The notes: generated from the letters alone by a model not told the origin. Counted from the first letter of the stretch, positions 1-15,799 are shown. The stretch is DNA of 64,000 bases from Apostichopus japonicus (GCF_037975245.1 NC_092579.1:23419166-23483165); one strand, 5' to 3'. A program made the numbers and translations.

Positions 1-420
1 TCATAATTTTGTCTCCCTCAACAGATTGAAATATTATCCCGCCATACTGTTTCATTAACAGTAACAAAATAAAGTACACGATATGTAAATACTAATGGCA
101 TGTTGCAGCTGCGGCAATTATATTTGATGAGTCAACAAACCATTAAGAACACCTGCGCCAGTGTCATAATAAGACAGTCGTTATATAATGGCTTATTGTA
201 ATACATGTACACATTATACAGACCGAGGTCCTTATACCACTCGACCACAGTGATTCTATACTGGTGTGTGAATGCACTTATAAAGTGGTTGCCAGTATTT
301 GCTGTTTAAAACCAAAAAAAAAAATGTTTTGCTTGATTGATTTATTTTATGATGAGAACATTATTCAATTGTTTTTACACACGCAAAAACAAATCTATCT
401 ATACGGCCAAGGCAAATTAA
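1..420. other. Non-coding, no recognisable feature
   Basis: AT-rich sequence with short open frames only. I see no exon with splice borders, no RNA gene and no repeat here. Confidence 0.6.
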
Positions 421-891
421 GAATATATATCTACATATATGTATGCATATATGTATATATATATATATATATATACAATAATAATATAATAATACATATA
501 TGTATATATATATATATATATATGTATCTTAAATATATGTATATATGTATCTTATATATATTATGTATCTTATATATATTATGTATATGTATATATGTAT
601 CTTATATATATGTATATGTATATATGTATATGTATCTTATATATATTATGTATACATACATACATTATATATATAATATGTCTATATAATATATATTATA
701 TATAATATGTATATATGTATCTTATATATATTATGTATATGCATATATGTATCTTACATTATGTATCTTATATATATTATGTATATGTATATGTATGTGT
801 GTATATGTATGTATATGTATGTGTGTAAATGTATATGTATATATATAGATATAAAGATATATAGATATATAGATATGTATAAATGTATATG

Positions 892-928
<37 letters not shown>

Positions 929-985
929 GTGTGTATATATATGTATATGTATGTATGCATATATATAAACATATATATGTACATA
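421..985. repeat. Compound TATA/TGTA microsatellite
   Basis: About 560 bp made almost only of alternating purine-pyrimidine steps (TATATG, TATGTATC, GTGTATATG). Words such as 'tatgtatcttatatatatt' recur several times, so it is an imperfect higher-order array rather than a pure dinucleotide run. Open frames of 76-141 codons on both strands are a by-product of the [11 protein letters not shown] coding pattern and are not genes. Confidence 0.95.
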
Positions 986-1770
986 TCGAAACCACTCTGA
1001 AGAAGATCGTCGATCCACTGTAAGAATTTGTCACATGTATCGAGTAATTCTATAGTCCATGTGTTGGTGACATATTTTGCCTTACTCTAGAGATCAATCA
1101 TGATACTAACTGGAAATCATTTGTGTGAATCCTAAGGCCGGATCTCGAAACTTTGAACAGTCTCTGTTGAAATGAAAATGAAATGAAATGAAAATATACG
1201 ACCAAGGCAAATGCATCCAGAACAGTGACATCATCAGAGGTGGCATACTCCCAATAGAGACTGTATCAGGAAAAGTACCGAAGCGCATCAGGAGAACATC
1301 TTTGACTGTATTGTAGTAGTAACAGTATCAGTATCGTATTATTACAACGCTCTGCTAATGTGACATAATGTGACATAATGTTCCATAGTACTGCAGCATT
1401 AGTATGTATCGTAGCACCGTATTACCGTAATAATACTGTAGTAATAGTAGCGTACAATAATTACTGCAGTAATGTTCAACCGTATAATACTATAGTCATA
1501 GTGTTGTATATATAGTATCGCTTACTGCCGAAGGAATACCACAGTAGTAAAGTGATAGCACTGCAGCACTGCACAAGTAAAGCACTGATTAAGTGTAGTA
1601 AAAGTACCGTGATCAGTTATAGAGCAATACTGAGCGTAACTGATCATGATATATGCTACTACAGTATAATCACATTAATGGCATCCAAAACAAGACATGG
1701 CACATGCAACCACGTAACTGCCTCGCAATGCATACATAACTCGAACATATAGGCCTATGCCTGCAGATGC
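986..1770. other. Non-coding, degenerate AGTA-rich stretch
   Basis: No gene recognised. Between about 1310 and 1640 short words related to gtagtaa, cagta and gtattac recur on both strands, and 'cataatgtga' occurs twice in direct succession near 1362-1380. This looks like an old, diverged simple repeat. Confidence 0.5.
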
Positions 1771-1777
1771 AGGATAT

Positions 1778-2099
<322 letters not shown>

Positions 2100-2339
2100 T
2101 CATAAACTGAAGCTGCATTGTTACTGTGCATGAAGTCGGTCGGGTTCACCTTTAGTGTTTTTTGCTGGTGAGGAGATATATACCCTTCTACATGTAAGAT
2201 GTACACTACCTTCACAGCTAACTTATTCTGTGAGTTGTAATACCCGTTTATAGCTTGTATATATGTTGCTGTTGTACGCGGGTGATAGCTCATGTGTGGT
2301 TATTCGCGTATAGCAATAGGCTACACGTACGGAATAATA

Positions 2340-3110
2340 AAAGCATGTCCAAATTTATATAAAACATGTCCAAACTCATATAAATATGTCCAAAAATAAT
2401 ATAAACATGTCCAAAATAATATGAGAGTGTCCAAAAATTATATGAGCATGTCGAATGTAATTGCTAACTTCAACTTTGTAACGAACATTTAGGCGTTTGA
2501 AGTTACGCCATATGTCCCAAATATCGAACTTTTTTATTTTGGTGTGCTGGAAACAAATACATCATATCAAGCTAAAAGTCAGACGATGTACAGTGGATCC
2601 ATTGCCTTCTTAATGTATGTGTTTATATTTTAATGATATTTCGGTCGAGAACAATTTTTGTTTATGAAATCTTGAAATTTAGTTAAAAGGTGAGAGTGAA
2701 GATTAAACGTGCGATATCCTTGCCTATAGACCTACTCTTTATATAATCAGTTACACTCGAGTCTTTTCTATTATATTTCGACAACACTTATATTATTTTG
2801 GACATCCTCTAATTATTTTGGACATGTTCATATTAGTTTCGACATGTCTATATTAATTTGAAGATGCTCATATTAATTTGGACATGCTTATATTATTTTG
2901 GATATTTTGAAACATGTGGCGTAACTCTAAGCGCCCAAATGTTCAATACAAAATTGAGGTTAGCAGTTAAAAAGTCTATACCCCTCTTGTATTACTTACG
3001 AAACTCTTTTAATATTTTGGACATGCTCATATTATTTTTGGACATACTTATACTAGTTTGGACATGTTAATATTAATTTGGACATGCTTATATTGTTTTG
3101 GACATTTTGA
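2340..3110. mobile_element. Fold-back (inverted-repeat) element with subterminal tandem repeats
   Basis: The left arm (2340-2526) has about six 20-22-bp units built on CATGTCCAAA plus ATATAA, followed by a unique ~70-bp segment (about 2455-2526). The right side carries the reverse complement of both parts: the unique segment at about 2901-2972 and inverted units (TATTATTTTGGACATGCTCA type) at 3005-3105. A second set of inverted units lies at 2790-2900. The arms are clearly homologous but diverged. The centre (about 2527-2790) has no open frame of note. This is the architecture of fold-back or MITE-like DNA transposons. I could not define target-site duplications, so the class is inference. 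Confidence 0.75.
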
Positions 3111-3470
3111 AACATGTGGCATTACATATTACATGTATTACATTGCTGGCCTCTTTACATCTAAAACGAAAGTATAAACTGTTGAGGAAGTGGCTAAAAC
3201 CCCCTTCAAATTTATGTTCATGTACTAACAACGTGTCACAGATCTAATCACATGTATATATGTTTAGCTAATTGAACCACTCATTCATATCGGTTCGAAA
3301 GATCATCTTAAGAAAAAAAATACAAAAAAACAAAGCTTTACAGTGTGTATATATTTTCATTGCTAGTGGTTTTCGTCATACCAGGTATGTTTCCAGCATA
3401 GTTTCTTTAATGGTCACTGCAAATAAGTTTTCCGTGTACCACTCCCATATGTTTATTGATTGATCGATCA
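3111..3470. other. Non-coding, nothing recognised
   Basis: No exon, RNA gene or repeat seen. The short open frames lack supporting features. Confidence 0.5.
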
Positions 3471-3474
3471 CTAC

Positions 3475-3503
3475 AAACACACACACACACACACACACAC
3501 ACA
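3475..3503. repeat. (AC)n microsatellite
   Basis: About 14 uninterrupted AC dinucleotides. Confidence 0.95.
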
Positions 3504-3585
3504 GGATTACTAAACCTTTTTGATTTTTTTTTAAAGAAGTGATCCTTTAAACAGCCGAGGTTGATTAATGAAGAGTGACTGGAGT

Positions 3586-3755
3586 ATAGTATGGTGTGGT
3601 ATGGTGTATAGTGTAGTATAGTATAATGTAGTGTAGTATAGTGTAGTGTAGTATAGTGTAGTGTAGTGTAGTGCAGTGCAGTGCAGCGCACTGCAGTGCA
3701 GTGCAGTGCAGTGCAGCGCAGCGCAGCACAGCGCGCAGCGCAGCGCAGCGCAGCA
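3586..3755. repeat. Pentanucleotide array with a directional sequence gradient
   Basis: Five-bp periodicity throughout, but the unit changes from left to right: TATGG/TGTGG (about 3586-3605), TAGTA/TAGTG (3606-3672), CAGTG (3673-3712), then CAGCG (3713-3755). Each step is a single transition (T to C or A to G), so GC content climbs steadily across 170 bp. Frames on both strands stay open because the 5-bp unit rarely makes a stop. These are not genes. Confidence 0.9.
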
Positions 3756-3774
3756 TACACAGATCATTAGATCA

Positions 3775-4105
3775 GTCCCTCAGATGGAGCACAAAAACTC
3801 AATGGGAGAACATAAGTCAGTTTCATGGCCTCAAGTCAAATGATTTTACAGTTCGCCCAACAAGTTGTTCAAGACCCAATAAAAACATCATGTTGAAGAT
3901 CATCTAATGGTGTGCTCTGTTATTCACATGATTTTTAAAATAATCAAGTTTTGGTAGAGTAAATTACTAAAATGTCAAACAATGGATTAGTTTGAACATT
4001 GAGGTCCGCACCGAGGAGCCGACGATCAATTAAGCTTTAAAGGAACTATGCAATATCTTGAATGAAAACATAAATAAACACGAATAGCGATAGAAATGTA
4101 TATAC
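3775..4105 (+). repeat. Dispersed repeat family, copy 1 (diverged)
   Basis: Shares, in the same order, 'catggcctcaa', a tttacag block, and the conserved core around 4007-4025 (gcaccgaggagccgacg, then atcaattaagctttaaagga) with copies at about 4970-5260 and 56476-56850. It is strongly diverged outside the core. No coding potential and no recognised transposon class. Confidence 0.65.
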
Positions 4106-4969
4106 CAGCTCTTTATATTTCCTGTTGCCAAATTGGACTATAAACAGATATCTAGACTTAAATTCCGCCTTAATGTTTCCACAACCAATGTTATGATTAA
4201 CCACACTCTTATCTCAATATTGACATAGTCTATGTTACTGTTATGCTAAATGTAATCCGATAATCATTACCTGGTTATACATTTCATAAAAAAATAAACA
4301 GGAAATGTTCTATAGCCTCGAGAAACCTGTTCAAATAAACTTCCTTGATTTATAATATCAGCATTTGAAAGAAATTATGTTATAGCTATAGTTATTGATA
4401 CGAAAAATATAAAATATAATTTTACTAGTCAAACTTATAACACATTATATTTAAACGACTTACGCAGCTCTCTAACTTCTATACACGTATATATGTCTAT
4501 GATAATAACATAATTTGGCAAATAACGAAAATTGGAACTATATATATATATATATATATATTGAGTACCGTACCGTAACGTAAACAACAGAGAAATAATT
4601 AATTCTTTTGTAACATATTGAGGCAGCATGCACTTGAACTAATGATCCGTTATGAACTCTTTGTATTAACTTTCATTTTGTTGACTTATGATAAATCTGT
4701 AATTTAAAAGTAGACTGAGGTTTCGAACAAATAAATGGGTGAACAAAATTAATTGATTGGTTTCCTGTATAACTTTTCCTTGTTGATTTTGGCAGATAGG
4801 CCTATACTGAACGATTGCATTCGTAATGAGAAAAACACAGATAGCCTAATGGCAGTCGTTCCTTGCACTTTAATGGAATCAAAGCTAACATAATTGTAGC
4901 GAATGTTACCAAGTCGAACCCCGAATTATAGGACCATATATGACAAAACCGCAATAGGAAAACATGACA
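4106..4969. other. Non-coding AT-rich interval
   Basis: No gene seen. It contains a short (TA)n tract at 4541-4562. Confidence 0.5.
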
Positions 4970-5260
4970 TTCATGTCATATTGCCTGAAATAACATGTTT
5001 ACGATGCCTAACAAATTTGCCAAAGGACAAATGGTGTAGGAATGCCATCCGATTTAAGGGCCGGCACATGTTATTCATATGAAGTTCGAAGGACATCTTT
5101 TTGTCGACTTAAAAAAATAATAATCATAATCTAGACAAAATAGATTAAAATGATTACTTTACGCCTGCACCGAGGAGCCGACGTCATGATCAGTTAAGCC
5201 TCAAAGTAGCATCGCAGAGATGAATGTTTATTCTAGAGGTGAATAGCTTGGTAACAGGAA
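4970..5260 (+). repeat. Dispersed repeat family, copy 2 (diverged)
   Basis: Contains 'acatgtttac', an 'acaaatttgccaaaggacaa' block like the 'acaaatttatcaaggaacaa' block of the 50.9- and 56.5-kb copies, then the core 'gcaccgaggagccgacg' at 5167-5183 followed by a tcagttaagcctcaaag segment. The order of blocks matches the 56.5-kb copy. Confidence 0.65.
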
Positions 5261-5334
5261 TAGCTCATATAGAAACATATTCTAGCACTCAAATGTTTCC
5301 TGTTTCTGTACTGTAACATATCAAGACTAAGGAG

Positions 5335-5352
5335 GGAGGGGGGGGGGGGGGG
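5335..5352. repeat. Long G homopolymer tract
   Basis: About 15 consecutive G bases, one of many poly-G or poly-C runs in this window. Confidence 0.9.
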
Positions 5353-5412
5353 TTAGAGTTAAGATGATATGTCGTACAGTGTAGGTGACTAAGGGGGAGA
5401 GTGCTAAGATGC

Positions 5413-5865
<453 letters not shown>

Positions 5866-8800
5866 ATCACTTGTAATTGCTGATTTCGATTTCGTTCTGC
5901 TTGCATTGTAAAACACTGTCTTGCTCTCTACATATATATAACGCGTACTGTTTGTCATTGAACGAGATCAATCGTCCAACATTATTCAACGCTCAATATT
6001 TATTGATTTCAATATGAATCTTTATGAATCAATTTATGAACTAATTTGGATTACAGAAATCAAACCGGTGACCGCCATATTTCCGTCTCATTTGATATTT
6101 TATCTTATATACGTTACATACACGCGTTAACCAATGTGGATTTAGATTCCCAACTGCATACATATTAGTCTATATACGTTATATAGAACGGAAGTTCCAT
6201 ATAAATAAACTGTATTTGTCTGCAAATAATTTCAAATGCATTTTGCATTACAGATAATAATACTTCATATCCAATACATGTGTCGGATATGGCGCGGGGG
6301 GGGGGGGGGTGGAGAGGGGTGATGGGAGAGGGGTGATGGGAAGCTGAGAAGTGGCCAAATGATATGTTTTCCAACAAAATATATATTATCCTTTTATTTC
6401 GTGAGGTTGTTGAGTTATGGAAAACATGGCGGGGTCTTAATTTCCCCGGCTGATTAAGGTAGGGATATAACCTTTTGTGGAAGGAAGGTCGTTGATACTG
6501 ACTCCTATGTAGGAGGTGTGGAGGTCCTACCCTCCCCCACCCCCCCCCCACCCCACCCGGAAAAGATTAAATGTCAAATGGTGCATTCGCGGAAGGCATT
6601 TGAATACTTTTAATATTCATTATTAATACTTTTATTTTACTTAATATACTTTGTTGTGTTCGTGACTGGCTATGGGAGGTGAGGATATGGTTCCCTGATT
6701 CCCACCTAATTGCGCACGGCACTGATTGTTTCCAAAATTGACTGAGATAAAAATGATATAAAGAAAAGATCTTGACGTCATTATGGCGTGACAACTTATC
6801 ATCCTTCCACATGCGTCTGCAAAATTGACAAACATTCATTTCTACATTTTATCCTGCTTTTTATTTTAATTTAAAAAAAAAAACATTTTAACCCTGATAT
6901 AAAGTGTTATTCATGAATATATAATTCCTAGTACTTTAAACCAAGAATGAATTATTACCTTCACATTTCACATAAAACAAATAAAAGATAAAGGGTATAG
7001 GCAGGAATAATGTACGTGGATAATTGGATGTCTAGACAACACACTCACGCATAATATTGATTATTCCCTCCAGATTTGTACATTGCGCATATTTTAAATT
7101 TAATGTACCGTTTAATACATTTTGTTTCATTTCTATAATATTAATATCACGTGCAGCATAAGGCAACGAGTTGAAATCAGTATTGCCATTTTGACGTTAT
7201 AAACGCCCCAACAATGAAAAATTTGGCTTTTTTGTTTTTTTTCCCTCAAATTTCCTTGGTAAGATGAAAAAAGGAAGTTTCGGGGGCGAACAACATTTTA
7301 GCGTTTTTCCTACGTTTTTTTAATGGCTTTAAACAAATTTAAGAAAAATGGTAGTTGAGAATTGTACAATTTTCCTAAAGAACATTAATTTGAAACATTT
7401 CAAGTTTAGTCCGACTCAAGGTTGCCCACGTGTCGGTGAAAACAGCATTTTGTATTACCATGTTTCGCTTATATTCAGCTAAGAGACCACCCCCCCCCCT
7501 CTTCAATGATTACATCACAGACAAACTGGTAACTCTGGTTGAAACCTGCACTTGAGGTTGGATTGAAAATTTTGTCGGGCGACAAAGGGAAATAATCCCA
7601 CATATAATGGAAACCCTTCGTTCTAACTACGATTTGTGTGTTTGTACGCACTTGGCTGCACCAAAATTGAGTTATGAACTGGCGCGGTTTCATGAGGCGC
7701 ATATGCATCATAATGCACCAAATTTACGTCTGAAATTTTTGAGGGGCAGGACCCCTAGACACCTTACATGAATGTATGATTGATTTCAATCGTTATAATT
7801 ACACAATCCCTTTAGTACTCTTTATAATACTTCACCAGATACTATCGTGTAACCTTGGAATTGGTCCAAGCAAGCACGAGGACATATTTCTACACTCCCT
7901 TCCCCCACACTAAACCCCTCTGCTCCCTAAAATTTGCCCGTGATGTGCAATTTGTACAGGTGCATTTTGCACCTCCAACATGGTTTGCCCCTCAGACTGT
8001 CTGCTTGCCATCCACATTCCACCTCCACCCTCATAGAAAGTGCTGGTACCGCCACCATGGTTTGACTCTCTGAATCACAATACATAAGCATATATAATCA
8101 TGTCTATTTGATATAAAGTGCTCGCGATGTAGTACAGTTGATATGAACTGAAGGATAACGTTGACGGCGGAGAATGGTGTGTAATCGACTGAGAGAAACA
8201 CAGACAGATATCGATGTATTGGGTGACATCATCGAAATAGTACAGCTGACTGGGGTAAATTTGGAGAATGCAGGGTTACTAGTATAGTATAGTATGACCA
8301 GTCGTTTGGTTAACCTACTACGTACGGTATTCCAGTGATGCATGACGTATAACGTTGCAAGTATACCATCACATGACTATCACGAAAGAAATCAATAGAG
8401 TCATTCGTGCATGCAACAATATTTTCTTCTATGGATTCCGTTTTCTCATATACTGACAAGCAGGTATGACTATTTTGATATTGAAGATTGGAATGGGTTG
8501 GTAGTTTTATCGTTTATGACGTCAGAACAAGAACTATATGACAACGTTTCAACAGATCCGTTGGATTGTATATTCCCGGTGCATTTAAATACAGACTCCC
8601 TCTTTAAAGAGGCAAATTTTAACTCGGGGGTTCCCCCCCCCCCCTTCTTCTTGCAATTAACGGGGCATTATGAGTGTCTTAGTTCCGGTTCATGTCAGGT
8701 AATACAACCAAAGACATAAGCTCAACTAGGAAGATCGCTGTTTGTTACATAATTCTGACGTTTATATAGTTAACTTTTCCCCGTTTTCGGTTTCATGACT

Positions 8801-8870
8801 CATCATTTAACCTCACGCGCATTGGCGAATCTTGTATAGATGATATGCCTAATAATTACTTTCAAATTAT
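5866..8870. other. Non-coding, 3-kb interval with poly-G/C runs
   Basis: No exon or RNA gene recognised. It holds homopolymer G or C runs near 6296-6310, 6532-6549, 7489-7499 and 8633-8643. Several 60-130-codon open frames cross these runs but show no domain, no splice borders and no sequence resembling a known family. Confidence 0.5.
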
Positions 8871-8961
8871 TTACTTCCATAACTCGTAAAGTCGAAGAGA
8901 TTTATGTATTTCTTATATATAAGTAGATAAATCTTTTCGACTTCACGAGCTGTGAAAGTAA
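8871..8961. repeat. Long imperfect hairpin (35-bp arms)
   Basis: The left arm 8871-8905 (ttactt...gatttat) is the reverse complement of 8927-8961 (ataaatc...aagtaa), with about four mismatches and a 21-bp loop. It could be a tiny MITE or a hairpin-forming RNA. No coding potential. Confidence 0.8.
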
Positions 8962-10805
8962 ATTACTAACAAATATTGCAAAATTGAACTAATTCTGCAA
9001 AAACGAGTGAGTCACTTTGACTAATATATGACTGTATACTTATATCAGCTCTAAATTAATGTTGTAAGTATAGATGAACATAACATCTCCATTGTTACAT
9101 ACATTTCTCCTGTTTACTGTTTCGGTTTTAAGATTAATTCGGGAAAACCCCGGAACTATTAATAAGGTTTCTAGTTGGGGTACTAATTACGGACTGGTAC
9201 AAAATGTAGTAAGACTTTGCCTTTAAAGGTGCACAATGACATTTCTAACCAAAAAATGAAGAAATACTAACGTTTCATATTTCGTCGGAAGGACGAGAAT
9301 CTATATAGGAAGCTGGAAAACTACAATGACGCAATCATGACGTCAGTAGAATGGAAATCAGTAATACACATATACACACTATCGTATCGCTCACACATTA
9401 CCACGATATGGGTTAAAAATGAGTGGACAATAGTTGAACGAACTCTCAAGAATTGCGATTATTTGTAATTATGTATTATGAATAAAATTCTATCTGTCGT
9501 ATTAGATCAAAACCTATATCAACCAAACACAAAGAATCGTGTTAAAGCGAAATAGGTTCCGTTTCTAACGAAACTTATCATTCTTCAAACCCATACATGC
9601 GTCTAGGCCTACAAAATAAGCCTCTTACATTATACCGTACATAACACAGCAAGTCGGTAAACTTCACATTTTTCAGAATTTTTTTGTTTTAAACTTTTTT
9701 ACTAAAATACGTAGCCGATTTTGTCTAATATATATTTTTTAATGTTAGATTTATCGGTCTTTCGAACATATACTCTACTTTGCATAGAGCATTCGGGACG
9801 GACGTTTTGGTTTGTCAGCCAAGGTCAAGGGCTGATGCAGGATTTGGAGAAAATGGAGGGATTCGGTCGACTCCCATGTATTGGGATCTCTGGGTCCTCT
9901 TCAGACAAATAATACAATTTAAGAACACCGTGAAATGGTATACTTCTGAGGCAAAGATAAATAAGGGTAATATTGGTCAATACACGTAAGTTTGTGCTAA
10001 TAACCTTGTATCTGTTAACATTTGTGTGTGAGTTTCTCAAAGTGGGAGGGGCATACAAACCCATGCACACTACCCGGATCCGCTCCTGAGGGTTGTCTCA
10101 ATTAGCAAGTAAAATGTACATGTTACAATGAGCAGTAAGCAATCATTTATGATAATTTTTGTAGATGACATTGCGCAAGCTTCTTGAGTAAGATGTGCAG
10201 GTTGAAGGTGGAATGTATATATAATGTTCTTGCAGTGTTTGTTTAACGGAATACACTTACAGTAGCCAGGTGTCCTGCTTTAAAATACATTTATGAACGT
10301 TGACGTCATACACAACACCAAAAGATTACTAAACCCTCTAATTTACATAATTTTGATGCAAATTGCCCTTTCAGCAGTTGATACAAATCTTTTAAGTCCA
10401 ATTTTTTTACTTGATCATTCAAATTTTGTTATAGCTTTCAAGCTCCGCTGGTTATAAGGTATAGAATTTTTCTACGGTCTATTGCTCAATGAGTGCAGTT
10501 TGCTGTCAATCTTATGTTTATTTCTAAAAAGGTGTAAGGATTTTATAACACGTTTTTCTTCTTTTTTTTGCATTTAAACGAACATACACGGTACCTTCCA
10601 ATAGTGCATAGCATGCATTATATTGTGTTATAGAATAACAGCTATTTTTTTTATTGAAAAGGGGCAAAGCTTTGACCAGTAGGCCTAGTCTTATTTTTGG
10701 ACTTGATCAAGTCGCTTTTTAATTTCCTTTCTCGTGTCTTAACGGAAATTTAAAAAGTTGCAGACGTATGAATAGTCTCCGAATGCAATCTGCTTTAATT
10801 TTAAT
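8962..10805. other. Non-coding, nothing recognised
   Basis: No gene, RNA or repeat family recognised. Two overlapping short frames at 9721-9989 lack features of a real exon. Confidence 0.5.
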
Positions 10806-12794
<1,989 letters not shown>

Positions 12795-12862
12795 TATCTT
12801 CAAAGTGTTGTAAACCGTGGCGTATCTTAAAATGTCATGGTAACCGATTTTCACAGACACAT

Positions 12863-12906
<44 letters not shown>

Positions 12907-12920
12907 CATATATATATATC

Positions 12921-12951
<31 letters not shown>

Positions 12952-13020
12952 TGATTATATTTATCGTTGTGATAAACAAATAATTATGCGCCATGGAAAC
13001 AGGAACCAAGGAAAAAAGAC
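12795..13020 (+). repeat. Dispersed repeat pair, member A, with (TA)n insert
   Basis: Shares ordered blocks with 14178-14345: 'gttgtaaaccgtgg', 'catggtaaccgat', 'tttcacagacacat', 'tttatcgttgtg' and 'atggaaac'. Here the middle is expanded by (TA)n tracts (12866-12952). Relationship by eye, roughly 75-80% in the blocks. Confidence 0.6.
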
Positions 13021-14177
13021 AATTAAGACAAAACTACAAAATAAAGTGATTTGATTATTACGGAACTATGTGATTTAGTTACGCCTCGACTCTAAACTTA
13101 TTTCAATACGAAGTTTAAGTAGCTTTCAATTATAAAAGTTTATTTTCAAGTCAGTAAATTTAGGTCCTTCCACCGCTTTGTTCATATGGAATAACGCGCT
13201 CGTCCTCCAACAAAAAAAAAACATCAACCCCCCTCCCCCCCCCCCCCCCGCAATACTGTATTGTTACCTCGATATCTGATCACGGGTGAATCCACATGAC
13301 GAGCGCGTTATCACAACGGTCGATGCCTCTCCTTTGCATCCGAAAATGAGATGTTATATAGACCTATGGTGAGAATTCCTTCGTGGAATCTCTGACATAT
13401 TTTACTCCGGAGCAGGAGTAGCAGGTTGGGAGGGGGGGGGGGGAGACGACCCCTGCTCCAATTTGTGTTCAGATTGTATACTAAATATAATAATAGAAAT
13501 ATTGTACTAAACATAATGTAGTTAAAATATCGGCGATGACAGCATTGCTCTGCATATCTATAAACCCTGCAAGCACCCCCTCCCGTTACACCCCCCTCCA
13601 GGACGGAAAACAGCCCACATGTGCGCCTCCCTCGCCCTTCACGACTCCAAGCTCATCACAGCGATAATCTTATTTGGGAATGAAGCAGAATTTAGCTGTG
13701 CGAGACATTTATATATTTTTTCTTCAACATGTCCAGAAATGTATTATTCAGAATGTGGTAATTTGATTGCTCATAATTTAATTTGACAAAAATGAAAAGA
13801 GCTAAGATATTACTAAACACTGGTACTATATAGTATCCGAGTTATCGAAAATGTTTTACAAATCACATTTCCCTTGTCACATAGCAGGGTTTGTGTTTCG
13901 TAGTATATAACGCGGTATACCAGTAGAGCGATACTTGCGTGTGCATATTAGCATGATGTATAAGTAAGAGACAACTGTGAAAAAAAAATGTGAATCACCG
14001 TAACCTTATAAAGCTAATGCTGTTCGTGTTATACTGGTGAAGCTGCCGTTTTTCTTGACTCGTTACATGATCCTTTGCCGAGCGTCAGGACCACGGGATC
14101 ACTATAACGGGATCACGATAACGAGTGCGGTTCATTATGCGGTTTTGTCGCGTGATCCCATGTGAACACAGAGCAAG
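13021..14177. other. Non-coding, nothing recognised except homopolymers
   Basis: Poly-C at about 13230-13248 and poly-G at about 13431-13443. At 14092-14160 the word 'gggatcac.ataacg' occurs twice in a row and 'gtgatccc' follows in inverse orientation. No gene. Confidence 0.5.
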
Positions 14178-14345
14178 TTGTGATAAACCGTGGTTGACCT
14201 TGTAATCACAATTGCCCATGGTAACCGATGAATAATTTCACAGACATGTATTGTTTGTGTTTTACTGTATCGTTTCTATTTATCATTGTGGCAAAACACG
14301 AAGCAATCAAGTGTTATGGAAATAAAACAAACAATAACAACAATA
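14178..14345 (+). repeat. Dispersed repeat pair, member B
   Basis: Counterpart of 12795-13020, without the (TA)n expansion. The blocks gttgtgataaaccgtgg, catggtaaccgat, ttcacagacat and tttatcattgtgg come in the same order. Confidence 0.6.
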
Positions 14346-15799
14346 GAATAGGTTTGATTCGAGCTGATATACACGGAACAACGCGGTAGCCGGCATAAGT
14401 CATCAGTTAAACTGTTTGCGAACATCCCCCGCATTATTCTAGGGTAGAGAGTCTACACTGTTAGGCTGGCTGTATATAGATCCGTATATGTTACTTTATC
14501 GCTAATTGTTTAGCGCAGCTGAAAGCTTCCAACTGAGCTATAGCGATCGTGAGATTCTGCCGAAATTGTGTGTCACTTTTGCCACCGTTTTTGAATGACT
14601 GCCATTTCGTTACGATGAAGTCATTGAACAAACCTCAATACAGTTTTACATTAGGCTGGTTTAAAGAAACTACAAAGGCAGCTCTGTATTTAATGTCTTA
14701 TACTTTTCGCAGAGACAAATTGGATAAACTGGTCAGATATATTGCGAATCAAAACAGATTTCTAAAATAGAAGCTTCGCTAGTGAGCTTCTGCAGCGTCG
14801 CTGCCACAGAAACTTTAAAAATGGGTTTAGTAAATACTTGCTGTAAATGAAATAGACTTCACTGAAAATCTGTGCTAAATGTTACTCAAAGCTGTCAACC
14901 TCACCCACACTGTGTGTTAGTGGGCTGCGGGTTAAAGGGTGTGAAGACTCGCGCAAAAAGAAACGTCTAATGCCGGTAATCTGACCTAGTTTCGAATGAG
15001 GTGTAACAGAAGTGTTAGACGCCACCATCGATCCCAGAAAATACGCACACAGCTTGCTACCTTCGGTAATTAGACACTGGTGTACAGTCAGTACATACAG
15101 CTGCGGTCAATACCCACAGCACAGTGTACAAACGATACAGCGATGGACATATCAGGTCCAGCTAAAGATAACAAGGTATCACGTTTCATTACTGTCTGTA
15201 TTTTGTAGCGACAAGCAGAAAACCTCACTTTCAAGCAACGGAAAGTTAACTTTTTCAGAGCGCGGCATACGGTTTGGGGCGAGTCTTCAATGCATTTAAA
15301 CGATGGGATGGACTTATTATTATGGGTTGTGGGGGTCCGGGGTCGCGCCGAAAAGGTATAGTGTGCTTGTGTGCTTGTTTGCGTGCGTGTGTGTATGTGT
15401 AGTAACGACGACAACATGGGCCAAATGTTAAAGTTAGCGACTTCCATATCGGCTATGCGAAAAATGTGTGTTGGAAATTTCTCTTAAACCGTATCCACAT
15501 GGACTTCATATACTTAAGTATGCGTATATAGACGTGGGCATGTGTTGTTGGGCTGCTGTGCCCTTTGACGTGATACGGCGAAGAAAATGGTTTGAAGTCT
15601 TTCACCGACGTTAGAAAAACAGGCCATGACGTTCAATGTTTACAACGTACTAATTAACGTAAAGTGGCACGTCTTGGGGTCAATGGAGGTCAAACGCTTA
15701 AACTCTATCTACACCGTAAGGCACATTATGTGGTGTTGGTGACGTGTGTTTTGTCTTCGTGAGACTTTATCGAAGCACCAGCGGCGAAACTTCATTTAA
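14346..15799. other. Non-coding, nothing recognised
   Basis: Somewhat less AT-rich than the neighbouring DNA. Open frames of 73-119 codons exist (14549, 15012, and 15447 on the minus strand), but none shows a domain or convincing splice borders. Confidence 0.45.

Noticed and set aside
264-1034. Overlapping open frames of 76-141 codons rich in Tyr, Ile and Met
   Set aside because: They follow from the TATA/TGTA repeat, occur on both strands, and contain no domain or splice border.
3407-3767. Minus-strand frames encoding LHYTTLHYT-type repeats
   Set aside because: Product of the pentanucleotide array; three overlapping frames are equally open.
15088-15447. 119-codon minus-strand frame and overlapping 95-codon plus-strand frame
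   Set aside because: Both open at once over a less AT-rich patch, neither shows family resemblance.
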